Shown in pieces: positions 36,654-45,313 of a stretch of 64,000 nucleotides of DNA. Every line of letters begins with the position of its first letter. Position 1 is the first letter of the stretch. A program made the position numbers and the translations under genes. The notes under the pieces are model-generated. The model was not told the origin of the DNA, did no database searches, and saw nothing but the letters and a program-made list of their open reading frames with translations. Source of the stretch: C7867-006 sp035438705 (GTDB taxonomy: Bacteria > Patescibacteriota > Minisyncoccia > Phycocordibacterales > DATDWN01); contig DAORIV010000003.1 in the NCBI GenBank assembly GCA_035438705.1, positions 1-64,000 of the forward strand, written 5' to 3'.

Positions 36654-38825
36654 ATGGAAATCAATTCCCTTCTTGAAAAAGAGTTTAGATTAAATCCTGG
36701 GCAAAAAAGTGCTTTAAAAAAATTAGGCTTAAGTAGTCTAGAAGATTTACTTTATCACTTTCCAACTAGATATGGAGACACTAGCGAAATAAAATATATT
36801 CAAAGCCTAAAAAAAGGCGATACCTCTGTTATATTTGGTAAAATCTCTGGACTAAAAACATCCAAAGCTTTTATCAAAAAAATCCCAATGTCTGAAGCTT
36901 ATTTAACAGATGAAACTGGGAAAATTAAACTTGTTTGGTTTAACCAACCCTACATAGCAAAAATGATAGCTGAAGGCAGTACTGTAAGAATTGAAGGTAA
37001 GGTATCAGAAAGAAAGAATGAACTGTATATAAACAACCCTAAGATTGAAATGGTTGGAAATATACCAGATGCAGTGGGTAATTCCCTATTCGGACAAGAT
37101 GCAAAAGACGAGCATACAATGTACCCCGTGTATCCAGAATCAAAAGGTATTTCATCTTTATGGTTTTATCATGCAATACAAAAAATATTTAATTCGAAGT
37201 TGCTAGATACAATAAAAGATCCCATTCCTGAGGATATACTTAAAAAATATAATCTTCCCAACATTAGAACTGCATTCATTTGGATTCATACACCAAGAAA
37301 AACCGATGATAGCTTGTCAGCAAAAAAAAGATTTGCTTTCCAAGAGATATTTTTTATACAAATTCAAAAACAACAAGAGAAAAAAATATGGTCTGAAAAA
37401 AGTAGTTGGTCACTTGAAACCAATAATAATGACATTCTGGACTTCGTTAATAGATTCCCATTTAAACCGACTTCGTATCAGCTTGATGCAATCAAATCTA
37501 TAACTCTAGACTTTAAAAGAGGCTACCCCATGTCGAGACTACTTGAAGGAGATGTAGGCTCTGGTAAAACTGCTGTTGCAGCAGCAACAATATATGCAAT
37601 TACAAAATCAAGACCAACAGATGACTCTGGTGAAAAAATTACTGGTAATCTACAAACTGCTTATATGGTACCCACCGAAATTCTAGCTAAGCAACATTAT
37701 GAAAATTTTATAAATTATTTTAGTCATTTACCTATTAAAATTGGCCTACTCACTGGAAGTGAATGTAGAATATTTCCATCAAAAAGTGAACCCACAAAAT
37801 CTACTAAAATTTCAAAAGCTCAGCTATTAAAATGGGTAGCAAATGGAGAAATCCCTATACTCATTGGAACACATGCATTAATCCAAAAAAGTGTGACTTT
37901 TAAGCATTTAGCATATGTGGTAATCGACGAACAGCATAGATTCGGAACATTGCAGAGACAAAAAATTACTCTCAAAAGTGACAAGACTCCACACCTTTTA
38001 TCTATGACAGCAACTCCAATACCTAGAACACTTGCACTTACAATATATGGTGATCTGGATATCACAGTTTTAGAAGGAATGCCTCATGGTAGGAAACCAA
38101 TAATTACAAAAGTTGTTCTGCCAACAGACAGAGAAAAAGTTTACTCGGAAATTAAAAATGAACTAAACTCTGGTAGACAACTATATGTAATATGTCCAAG
38201 AATTGATGAGCCAGATCCAACAAAAGAAATGGCTGTGATGGCTAAATCAGTAAAACTAGAAGCCGAAAGATTAAGCAATGATGTTTTCCCAGATTACATG
38301 ATTGATATTCTTCATTCAAAAATGACACCAACTGAAAAAGAAGAGGTTATGAATGATTTTGAAGAAAAGAAAACTGACATACTGGTAGCAACTTCAGTTG
38401 TAGAAGTTGGTGTAAATGTTCCGAATGCGACCATGATAATTATTGAAGGTGCAGAAAGATTTGGTCTTTCACAATTACACCAACTAAGAGGAAGAGTCAT
38501 AAGATCCACTCATCAGGCATATTGTTATATTTTCCCTGAAAGCACCGGGCAAAAAACTAAAGATAGAATGAAGGCATTAACTACAGCCAAAAATGGTTTC
38601 GAATTGGCAGAATTTGATTTACAACAAAGAGGTGCTGGAGAGCTATACGGCAGAAAACAATGGGGCATCTCTGATATAGCAATGGAAGCAATCAAAAATA
38701 TTAAAATGGTAGAAGCAAGTAGGACAGAAGCTTCGAGAATAGTTGATTCTGGTGTAAACCTTGAAAAATATATTGAAATAAAAAAATATATTGAAAATCA
38801 AAACAGTAAAATTCACTTTGAATAA
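36654..38825 (+). CDS. recG: ATP-dependent DNA helicase RecG
   Basis: 723 aa. N-terminal wedge OB domain (about 60-160), Walker A LEGDVGSGKTAVAAA, DEQH box VIDEQHRFG, motif III SMTATPIPRTLAL, motifs V-VI (ATSVVEVGVNVPNA, QLRGRVIRS) and the C-terminal TRG-like region QQRGAGELYGRKQWG. Remodels stalled replication forks. TATAAT (36642-36647) lies 6 nt from the ATG, so the mRNA is probably leaderless. Confidence 0.98.
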   Translation: MEINSLLEKEFRLNPGQKSALKKLGLSSLEDLLYHFPTRYGDTSEIKYIQSLKKGDTSVIFGKISGLKTSKAFIKKIPMSEAYLTDETGKIKLVWFNQPYIAKMIAEGSTVRIEGKVSERKNELYINNPKIEMVGNIPDAVGNSLFGQDAKDEHTMYPVYPESKGISSLWFYHAIQKIFNSKLLDTIKDPIPEDILKKYNLPNIRTAFIWIHTPRKTDDSLSAKKRFAFQEIFFIQIQKQQEKKIWSEKSSWSLETNNNDILDFVNRFPFKPTSYQLDAIKSITLDFKRGYPMSRLLEGDVGSGKTAVAAATIYAITKSRPTDDSGEKITGNLQTAYMVPTEILAKQHYENFINYFSHLPIKIGLLTGSECRIFPSKSEPTKSTKISKAQLLKWVANGEIPILIGTHALIQKSVTFKHLAYVVIDEQHRFGTLQRQKITLKSDKTPHLLSMTATPIPRTLALTIYGDLDITVLEGMPHGRKPIITKVVLPTDREKVYSEIKNELNSGRQLYVICPRIDEPDPTKEMAVMAKSVKLEAERLSNDVFPDYMIDILHSKMTPTEKEEVMNDFEEKKTDILVATSVVEVGVNVPNATMIIIEGAERFGLSQLHQLRGRVIRSTHQAYCYIFPESTGQKTKDRMKALTTAKNGFELAEFDLQQRGAGELYGRKQWGISDIAMEAIKNIKMVEASRTEASRIVDSGVNLEKYIEIKKYIENQNSKIHFE

Positions 38826-38844
38826 CTGTTTGATGTAAATCAAA

Positions 38845-38873
38845 TCGCTCGGCACAACTTAGTGCCGAGCGAG
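38845..38873 (-). terminator. Hairpin between recG and the 63-aa gene
   Basis: CGCTCGGCAC-AACTTA-GTGCCGAGCG, a 10-bp GC-rich stem at the 3' ends of both convergent genes. The T-tracts are imperfect (TTTGATTT on the minus strand). Confidence 0.6.
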
Positions 38874-38881
38874 TTAAACTC

Positions 38882-39073
38882 CTATACCTTACGTCTTGAA
38901 AATCGTCTCGGGGCTTGTTTTGTGGCTCTCTCAAACCTCTTACTCTCTCCATTTTTTTGCTGTTGCTTTCTTGCGGGATGTTGCAACTGTTCCCTTGTTT
39001 TGGGGTTACCCGACATGGCAATAACCACCAACACTGGCAACACGGTATAACTACGATGTCTTTCATTCCCCAT
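38882..39073 (-). CDS. 63-aa basic protein (cassette gene)
   Basis: 63 aa, MGNERHRSYTV start, a short hydrophobic stretch (VLPVLVVIAM, 11-20) and a strongly basic Gln/Arg/Lys-rich tail. Chosen over the overlapping 121-aa frame because TAAGGAGG lies 7 nt before this ATG and the frame stops just before the hairpin at 38845. Same architecture as the other SD-led cassette genes. No family recognised; the evidence is initiation and termination signals only. Confidence 0.5.
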   Translation of the reverse strand: MGNERHRSYTVLPVLVVIAMSGNPKTREQLQHPARKQQQKNGESKRFERATKQAPRRFSRRKV

Positions 39074-39159
39074 TAAAGAACCTCCTTAGTAAGGGAGTTT
39101 ATCATTATAATATATTTTGTAAATAAACCAGATTACATTTGAAAAGACCCTAAATTTAA

Positions 39160-39336
39160 TTGGACTTTAGGTTATTTTTTGGTATATTTCAGAGGTGTAT
39201 GGTCAGGGATATTTTTCTTGTCGACACAAGAAAAATTCCACGACCCTGCCTCGTCCGTTTTCCTTACTAGGAAAACATGACTCCGGCTCGCATTAGTCCT
39301 AACCGACTTAATGCGGATTAAGTCGGTTAGGCTAAC
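39160..39336 (+). promoter_or_regulatory. Promoter and structured leader of tRNA-Ile
   Basis: TTGGAC (39160-39165), a 17-bp spacer and TATATT (39183-39188), then ~140 nt before the tRNA with several hairpins: TTTTTCTTGT-CGAC-ACAAGAAAAA (about 39207-39230), GTTTTCC-TTACTA-GGAAAAC (39257-39276), and two mutually exclusive ones, CGCATTA/TAATGCG (39289-39315) and AACCGACTTAAT/ATTAAGTCGGTT (39301-39328). Confidence 0.5.
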
Positions 39337-39410
39337 GCGCCTGTAGCTCAGTTGGTTAGAGCACAGAGCTTATACCTCTGGGGTCCCTGGTTCGAGTCCA
39401 GGCAGGCGCA
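39337..39410 (+). tRNA. tRNA-Ile(UAU)
   Basis: Acceptor GCGCCTG/CAGGCGC, D arm GCTC/GAGC, anticodon stem CAGAG/CTCTG with loop CTTATAC, T arm CCTGG-TTCGAGT-CCAGG, discriminator A, CCA not encoded. U33 is followed by TAT, so it reads AUA directly. Followed by a terminator at 39419-39444. Confidence 0.92.
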
Positions 39411-39416
39411 CACGAT

Positions 39417-39448
39417 TCAAAAACAGCATAGGTATGCTGTTTTTGTTT
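39417..39448 (+). terminator. tRNA-Ile terminator
   Basis: AAAAACAGCATA-GG-TATGCTGTTTTTG directly after the tRNA. Confidence 0.88.
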
Positions 39449-39564
39449 ACGTGTGCGGGGCACAGGCCGACGGGCCGAGCCGGGGTTGCACAAAAATTCA
39501 CCAGAATTTTATGTGTGACCACACGAAAAAACCGCAGTACAACACCTGTTATACCACGGTTTCC
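39449..39564 (-). terminator. Terminator of the 78-aa gene and short GC-rich spacer
   Basis: On the minus strand AACCGTGGTA...TACTGCGGTTTTTTCG (39526-39561) forms a 10-bp stem whose two G-U pairs only work on this strand. The spacer 39450-39490 is GC-rich (about 70 percent) with no gene seen. Confidence 0.7.
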
Positions 39565-39801
39565 TTAATGCTTAGTCGAGCCAACATGGCCGATAAAGTC
39601 GTCATGGGATGATGAATCCAGAATTACATTTTCACCCCCCAAATTGAGAGGTTCATTGTGAGACAATCTCCCACACTTGTCACAAACACTTTCAAGTGAG
39701 GATTTATTGCCCACTGTTATGACGATTTCGACCATCCTTCCTGTGCAAACCTGTTCTTTACCTGAAGGTGAAATGGTCAATTTCATGCAAAACTGGTTCA
39801 T
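39565..39801 (-). CDS. 78-aa zinc-ribbon-like protein (cassette gene)
   Basis: About 78 aa from the ATG at 39801 (MNQFCMKLTISPSG), 8 nt behind AAAGGAG; the longer reading from 39834 includes that SD. Contains a VCDKCGRL knuckle and two more cysteines, suggesting metal binding. A promoter-like TTGATT-N16-TTATTG lies upstream on the minus strand and a terminator follows. Member of the SD-led cassette set. No family recognised. Confidence 0.55.
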   Translation of the reverse strand: MNQFCMKLTISPSGKEQVCTGRMVEIVITVGNKSSLESVCDKCGRLSHNEPLNLGGENVILDSSSHDDFIGHVGSTKH

Positions 39802-39855
39802 TTGTTCTACTCCTTTCTGGCTACACAATAACACTATTTTAAATAATAATCAACC

Positions 39856-41787
39856 CTAATCTTGATGCTCTATATCCAACTTCTTTTTTGGTGTTATTCC
39901 ATTTGCAACTAGAATAGTTTCAAACTCTGCCCTTTCAATCGTTTCAACCTCCATTAACCTATTTGCTATTGCATCTAACAACTTTCTATTTTCTTTTATA
40001 ACTCTTTCAGCTTTCTCATGTGCCTCTTTCATTATTTTTGAAACCTCTGAATCAATTTCACTTGCGACTTTCTCAGAAAATTCTTTATCTTCTACCCCCC
40101 TTCCAAAAAGAGTTTTTCCACCTTCACCTTCAAGTGCTATCGGTCCAAGCAAATCTGACATACCGTATTTTGTTACCATATCCCGAGCGAGCGCAGTTGA
40201 AACTTGCAAATCATTTGATGGACCAGTTGTTAAATCATCAAAAAGCATTTTTTCAGTTACATAACCACCCAAAGATACAGCAATATCATCTAGAAACTCT
40301 TTTTTAGATTGCAATTTCTTTTCTTCGAGAGCCAGTTTAAAAACATAACCCAATGCTCTTCCTCTAGATATTATAGTTATTTTGTGAACTGGATCAGCAT
40401 AAGGGAGAATAGAGGCAAGTACAGCATGACCCGCTTCATGATAAGCAGTGACTTCTTTTTCTTTTTTCGAAAGTAAATGACTTCTTCTTTCAGGACCGAT
40501 AATAACTTTTTCAATTGATCTTATTAAATCATATTGAGAAATTTTTGTTCTATTTTCTCTAGCAGCAAGTATTGCACCCTCATTCATAAGTGAGTACAAA
40601 TCTGCCCCACTAAATCCTGGAGTTCTTTCTGCAATTACTTTCAAATTTACATCTTCAGCAAAAGGCTTTTTAACACTGTGAACTTTCAGTATTTCTTCTC
40701 TATCACTTCTATCAGGCAAATCCAAAGTAACTCGTCTATCGAACCTTCCCGGTCTAAGAAGAGCAGAATCTAGAACATCAGGTCTATTTGTAGCAGCCAT
40801 TACAATAACTTTCTCATTTGGTTCGAAACCATCCATTTCAACTAGTATCTGGTTTAATGTTTGCTCTCTTTCATCGTTACCTCCACCAGCACCAACACCA
40901 CGAACTCTTCCAACTGCATCGATCTCATCTACGAAAATTATTGATGGTGAATTTTTCTTTGCTATTAAAAATAAGTCTCGCACCCTACTTGCTCCCACAC
41001 CCACAAACATTTCCACAAATTCTGAACCCGATATAGAGAAAAATGCTACTCCAGCTTCTCCTGCAACTGCACGCGCTAGTAATGTTTTTCCAGTACCAGG
41101 TGCTCCCATAAGTAAAATTCCTTTTGGAATTCTAGCTCCAATATCTAAAAACTTTTTAGGATTCTTTAAAAAATCTACTATTTCAGCCAACTCTTCTTTT
41201 GCCTCTTTCGCACCCGCAACATCTTTAAAGGTGACGCGCTGACTTTTATCATTTGGATCAATCATTCTTGCTTTTGATTGGCCGAAAGTTAAAGCCTGAA
41301 TACCGGCACCCTTCATCTGTCTTGTGATAAACCAAATAAACACCGCAATAAAAAGAATTGGGAAAATTATTGGTGACAAATTCATAACCCAATAACCAAA
41401 CCCCCCTTGATTTTTTATCTCAATCTTTACAGTTGAAACCTGATCTTTTGTTACACCATAGTTAACCAAAGTCTGAAGCAATGCTTCTCCCTCCTCTTTC
41501 TTTGAGACTTTCTTATCTCCATTTTTATATTCAACTTCCAAGGCATCCCCTTTAACTAAAACTGATTTTACTAATCCAGATTTAATGTCTGTAGATAATT
41601 CAGAGATGGGTACCTGAACCGGACTATTTGAACCAAAACTAGAAACCACTGAATATATAAGAGAGAGAATAACAAATATTGTAATTACAGAAAAAACATA
41701 ATTTAAAAATGAACCTCCATCTCCCCCGCCCTTGTTACCTCTTTTTAACAATACTTTGTTTTTATCTTGCGGTTTAGGTTTTTCCAT
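39856..41787 (-). CDS. ftsH: ATP-dependent zinc metalloprotease FtsH
   Basis: About 643 aa from the ATG at 41787 (MEKPKPQDK). A TATAAT box (41797-41802) lies 9 nt upstream, and the ATG at 41805 overlaps it, so the shorter start is preferred (near-leaderless). Two membrane helices (about 28-50, 125-147), AAA+ domain with Walker A GAPGTGKTLL, Walker B IIFVDEIDAVGR, and the M41 protease HEAGH motif. Degrades membrane and unstable cytosolic proteins. Confidence 0.98.
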   Translation of the reverse strand: MEKPKPQDKNKVLLKRGNKGGGDGGSFLNYVFSVITIFVILSLIYSVVSSFGSNSPVQVPISELSTDIKSGLVKSVLVKGDALEVEYKNGDKKVSKKEEGEALLQTLVNYGVTKDQVSTVKIEIKNQGGFGYWVMNLSPIIFPILFIAVFIWFITRQMKGAGIQALTFGQSKARMIDPNDKSQRVTFKDVAGAKEAKEELAEIVDFLKNPKKFLDIGARIPKGILLMGAPGTGKTLLARAVAGEAGVAFFSISGSEFVEMFVGVGASRVRDLFLIAKKNSPSIIFVDEIDAVGRVRGVGAGGGNDEREQTLNQILVEMDGFEPNEKVIVMAATNRPDVLDSALLRPGRFDRRVTLDLPDRSDREEILKVHSVKKPFAEDVNLKVIAERTPGFSGADLYSLMNEGAILAARENRTKISQYDLIRSIEKVIIGPERRSHLLSKKEKEVTAYHEAGHAVLASILPYADPVHKITIISRGRALGYVFKLALEEKKLQSKKEFLDDIAVSLGGYVTEKMLFDDLTTGPSNDLQVSTALARDMVTKYGMSDLLGPIALEGEGGKTLFGRGVEDKEFSEKVASEIDSEVSKIMKEAHEKAERVIKENRKLLDAIANRLMEVETIERAEFETILVANGITPKKKLDIEHQD

Positions 41788-41863
41788 AGTAGAACAATTA
41801 TACATAATTTACAGCAAAACGAAAGAAAAATATTCGACCTATAAATGTGTTATAATCATAAAA

Positions 41864-42307
41864 ATGAGCTTGATTACCAATAAAAAAGCCGGCTTCAATT
41901 ACGAAATTAAAGAGAAATACTCTGCAGGTATTGAGCTTTTTGGTTTTGAGGTAAAAGCCGTGAGAAAGGGTCAAGGAAATTTGGATGGTTCATATATTAC
42001 AGTCAGAGGTGGTGAAGCATACCTAATTGGGGCATTTATACCTCCATTTCAAGAGAAAAATGCTCCAAAGGACTTTGACCCTAGGAGAAATAGAAAGCTT
42101 ATTTTGACCGCAAAAGAGATAAGGGAGTTAGAAAAAATTGAAAAAACAAAAGGATTGACAATAGTACCTATTTTGGTGTATAATAAGGGAAGATTTCTAA
42201 AGCTTGAAGTGGGTATAGGCTCAGGAAAAAAGAAGTTTGATAAAAGAGAAAGTATTAAAAAACATAATGTCGAACGAGACATTAGACGAGAATACTCAGA
42301 TAGATAA
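41864..42307 (+). CDS. smpB: SsrA-binding protein SmpB
   Basis: 147 aa from the ATG at 41864 (MSLITNKKAGFNYEI). An extended -10 box TGTTATAAT (TATAAT 41851-41856) lies 7 nt upstream, so the mRNA is probably leaderless; the longer reading from 41732 runs through the promoter. OB-fold core with GIELFGFEVKAVRKGQGNLD and a basic C-terminal tail. Brings tmRNA to stalled ribosomes; the ssrA gene follows 47 bp downstream. Confidence 0.97.
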   Translation: MSLITNKKAGFNYEIKEKYSAGIELFGFEVKAVRKGQGNLDGSYITVRGGEAYLIGAFIPPFQEKNAPKDFDPRRNRKLILTAKEIRELEKIEKTKGLTIVPILVYNKGRFLKLEVGIGSGKKKFDKRESIKKHNVERDIRREYSDR

Positions 42308-42354
42308 ATGAAATTCGCTTAAAGCAAATCTCGGTATTGCTAGGTTTATTTTAA

Positions 42355-42745
42355 GGGGATGACAGGTATAGACAGATAAGTTCATTGAAAATTGTGCATG
42401 GTAGAGTTGTGATAACTCTTTAAACTTTCACAAAGCATAGATGCTAAAAACACCTTTGCAAAAGCTATCCCTTCACCATTTATGGCGAATGGATACGCTC
42501 TCGCTTTCGCTTAATCTATAAGATTTAAGCCAAAGCGGCGGCCACTCCCCTAAGTCTGTTACGGGAAATGGTTGATATATCTTCGGACTAGAAATTATTT
42601 GTGTTTCCAAATAATTTTGAAACAAAGAAAACAAAAATCTGATTTATTTTGTTTATTTGAAGAATTAGATTAAATTAAATAAACTAAACCATGTAGATCG
42701 ATTCTCAAAATTTATTTGCACCCGGCTTCAATGCCGGCTTCTCCA
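42355..42745 (+). ncRNA. ssrA: Transfer-messenger RNA
   Basis: About 391 nt. Ends pair as a tRNA-like acceptor (GGGGATG with CTTCTCC, discriminator A); T arm CCGGC-TTCAATG-CCGG; CCA not encoded. The tag frame ends GGATACGCTCTCGCTTTCGCTTAA, giving NGYALAFA; the likely resume codon is GCT at 42441 (AKNTFAKAIP...), a 23-residue tag. The C-terminal ALAFA differs from the common ALAA. Directly behind smpB. The resume codon is inferred. Confidence 0.9.
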
Positions 42746-42759
42746 CAAATTAAAACATT

Positions 42760-42790
42760 AGCGCCCAAAAGGGTGCTTTTGTTTTTATTT
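42760..42790 (+). terminator. ssrA terminator
   Basis: GCGCCC-AAAA-GGGTGC followed by TTTTGTTTTT. A second small hairpin CCGCCttcgGGCG follows at about 42798-42809. Confidence 0.8.
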
Positions 42791-42820
42791 AAAGAACCGC
42801 CTTCGGGCGTGCTTTTCTGT

Positions 42821-42849
42821 TTGACACCCAACTCAAATTCCTGTAATAC
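42821..42849 (+). promoter_or_regulatory. Promoter of the pseudopilin operon
   Basis: TTGACA, 17-bp spacer, TAATAC; the start near 42856 leaves a ~24-nt leader without SD before the ATG at 42880. Confidence 0.8.
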
Positions 42850-42879
42850 AAGGCAATGAGAGACTTTTAAGTTAAGTCC

Positions 42880-43338
42880 ATGAAAGAACCCAAATACACA
42901 AAACAGGGGTTTACACTAACAGAAATACTCATAGTTGTAGGTTTAATCACTATGATTGGTATCATAGTCCCAATTTTTAATTCAAACACTCTACACAAAG
43001 AATCTTTTGAAGCAGAGATAGAGAAAATTACCGACCTTCTTTTCAAAGCAAGACATAATTCTCAAAACAATATAAACCAAAGCAAACATGGAGTATTTAT
43101 ACAAAATGAAGGATACACTTTGTTTGAGGGAAATTCATTTGCATTAAGTGAACCTCAAAATAATATTTTTATTAAAAGTGAATACCCTATCCAAATAGCA
43201 ACAACTTCAATAGTTGAAATAATTTTTAATGAATCAAGTGCTGAAGTCACAAACAAAGGCGAAATAATGGTAACTGATAAATTCACAAATAAAGTAGTTA
43301 GTATAAAAATAAATCATGAAGGACAAATCAACTATTAA
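42880..43338 (+). CDS. Pseudopilin 1 (GspH/FimT-like)
   Basis: 152 aa. Prepilin signal QG|FTLTEILIVVGLI with the +5 Glu, then a GspH/FimT-like globular domain without cysteines. First gene of a three-gene operon; its stop overlaps the next start by 23 bp. Confidence 0.85.
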   Translation: MKEPKYTKQGFTLTEILIVVGLITMIGIIVPIFNSNTLHKESFEAEIEKITDLLFKARHNSQNNINQSKHGVFIQNEGYTLFEGNSFALSEPQNNIFIKSEYPIQIATTSIVEIIFNESSAEVTNKGEIMVTDKFTNKVVSIKINHEGQINY

Positions 43339-44809
43339 TTTTTCGGGTTTCTCTACTATAGAAATAGTGATAGCGCTTGCTGTTTTGTCTTCTGCATTAG
43401 TTCTCGGAATGTATGGAACTTACAGTGGTCAGTACTGGAGAGAAGCATCATCAGTACGACTAGAAGCTGTATATGAAAATCAAAGTATAAATGAGGAACT
43501 AAAAAAATACACAGACAGTAACTTCTACAACAGTACATCATCAGATTTCACAATAGTAGACCCGAATTGTATCCAAGGCAACCTTTGTTATTACACAGAA
43601 ATACATACCGAAGAAATATCTATTTGCTTAAAAAACACTGAAATTACAACACAGTTCAAATTAAGCAATTATCCAACCACCAGTATTGATAGCACCATTT
43701 ATCCACTTAACAACTCTGAATATATTAAAAATAGTGGAGACTGCATATTAAAAACTCCAAGTGGTGACTGGAACAGCCCCCTACATAGCATTGGCTATTT
43801 AGAGTCTCCGGGTTTAGGTCAAAACGATTCCAAAAGTATCGGAGACTACATTTATATTGCCAATAATAACTCCCCTACATTTGTTATTTACAAAAAAGAG
43901 AATGACACTTTAGTTAAAATTAGTACTTTTGATGTTCAAATAAATAATTTTAGTACAAAAATTAACGCTTTTGATATATACAAAAACTACACAAGTAATA
44001 GGACCTATGTTTTTGCCACACTCGCAACAAGCACTAAACAACTTGCCGTGTTAGATATAACTGATCCTGAAAACATACAATCAAAATCGTTTTTAAGTTT
44101 CAAAAACGTAAACCCTTCAGGATCATTCCCCCAAGGGTACAAAGTACTTGTATATGATAACCGTGTATATGCTGTCACCAGAGAAACATCAGGATATGAA
44201 TTTCATATCTTCAATATTGAGAATGTAGATAATATTTTTGAAATTGGAAATGGTTTTGAATTAAACAGAACAGTTAATGAAATACTTGTTAGAGACCAGA
44301 TGGTAAACAATCAAGAAAAAAGATTGGTGTTTTTAGCCTCAGATTCAAATATTAAAGAGCTAAGTATATTGGATGTTACAAATGATGTTGTGTCGGAAAT
44401 AAATTCAATCAACTTGCCTGGCAATCAAGACGGCCTAAGTTTATTCTCTTCAGGTGAACTATTATACTTGGGAAGAAGTAGTAACACTCAAGGAGGTGAA
44501 CTGTATGCATTTAACATAAAGCATCCACAAAACCCAATCAGCATTTTGTCACAAGCAGAAGTTTCAGCAAATGTAAACCACATAAAAGCATCGGGGGAAT
44601 ATATTTTCTTGAGCACCAATCGTGCGGGAGAAACCTTTCAGGTGTGGGATAGAAACCATGATATTTGGAATAGCACTTTAAATACAGGTAGACTAAACAG
44701 CCACAACTTCCCCAACCTGAACAATATTGAACTAAACGAGGGTTGGATAAGCTTGATTAACAACTCAACTATTTCTGACAAAATTCAGTTGCTAAAAGGA
44801 TATGAGTAG
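43316..44809 (+). CDS. Prepilin-like protein with LVIVD-type beta-propeller
   Basis: 497 aa. N-terminal type IV prepilin signal (SG|FSTIEIVIALAVLSSALVL), a linker domain with paired cysteines (PNCIQGNLC, DCILK), then from about residue 160 to the end repeats resembling LVIVD/YVTN propeller blades (DYIYIANNNSPTFVIYK, LAVLDITDPENIQSKS, LSILDVTNDVV, GELYAFNIKHPQNP, EYIFLSTNR). A prepilin helix joined to a propeller is unusual and suggests a tip or adhesive subunit. Overlaps both neighbours. Confidence 0.8.
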   Translation: MKDKSTINFSGFSTIEIVIALAVLSSALVLGMYGTYSGQYWREASSVRLEAVYENQSINEELKKYTDSNFYNSTSSDFTIVDPNCIQGNLCYYTEIHTEEISICLKNTEITTQFKLSNYPTTSIDSTIYPLNNSEYIKNSGDCILKTPSGDWNSPLHSIGYLESPGLGQNDSKSIGDYIYIANNNSPTFVIYKKENDTLVKISTFDVQINNFSTKINAFDIYKNYTSNRTYVFATLATSTKQLAVLDITDPENIQSKSFLSFKNVNPSGSFPQGYKVLVYDNRVYAVTRETSGYEFHIFNIENVDNIFEIGNGFELNRTVNEILVRDQMVNNQEKRLVFLASDSNIKELSILDVTNDVVSEINSINLPGNQDGLSLFSSGELLYLGRSSNTQGGELYAFNIKHPQNPISILSQAEVSANVNHIKASGEYIFLSTNRAGETFQVWDRNHDIWNSTLNTGRLNSHNFPNLNNIELNEGWISLINNSTISDKIQLLKGYE

Positions 44810-45254
44810 AACAAACAAAACAAAAGGCATAACACTTATTGAAACCATAATCTACATTGGTCTATTAGGTATTATTATTTATGGTGGAATTTTCACCACT
44901 TTCCACATGGTTGAAATTGGCAACAAAAACTCAAACTATTCAAAAATACTAAATGAAGCTATTTTTATAAATAATAAAATCAACTGGATACTTACGAACA
45001 GCACTTCAATTGAAGTTTTAAACAATTCACTTATTGTTAACAAAGAAGGTTTAAATGAGAATAATCCCTTAGTGCTAAAACAAAATAGTAAAAATATAAC
45101 TTTAAAACGCGGGCAAAATGAAGATAATATACTAAACAATGAAAGATATATAATAAGTGATGTAATTATTGACCACAACCCTACTCAAAAATTCATTACT
45201 ATAAAATATAAAATTAATAACCAAAACTTTAGTTATAAAAAATATTTAAATTAG
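44802..45254 (+). CDS. Pseudopilin 3 (PilW/GspJ-like)
   Basis: 150 aa. Prepilin signal KG|ITLIETIIYIGLLGIIIY, then an Asn/Lys-rich globular domain. Overlaps the propeller gene by 8 bp. Together the three genes look like a minor-pilin priming set. Confidence 0.82.
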   Translation: MSRTNKTKGITLIETIIYIGLLGIIIYGGIFTTFHMVEIGNKNSNYSKILNEAIFINNKINWILTNSTSIEVLNNSLIVNKEGLNENNPLVLKQNSKNITLKRGQNEDNILNNERYIISDVIIDHNPTQKFITIKYKINNQNFSYKKYLN

Positions 45255-45313
45255 GTTGATTTTTCTCACCAAATCAGCTATATTTTAAGCCTTGATTATT
45301 TAATGAAAAACCT

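Noticed and set aside
38701..39066. 121-aa minus-strand ORF over the 3' end of recG
   Set aside because: Runs through the GC-rich hairpin and into recG. The SD upstream fits the 63-aa frame starting at 39073 better.
39195..39336. SRP RNA in the tRNA-Ile leader
   Set aside because: GGTCAGG occurs, but the SRP domain IV loop sequence is missing.
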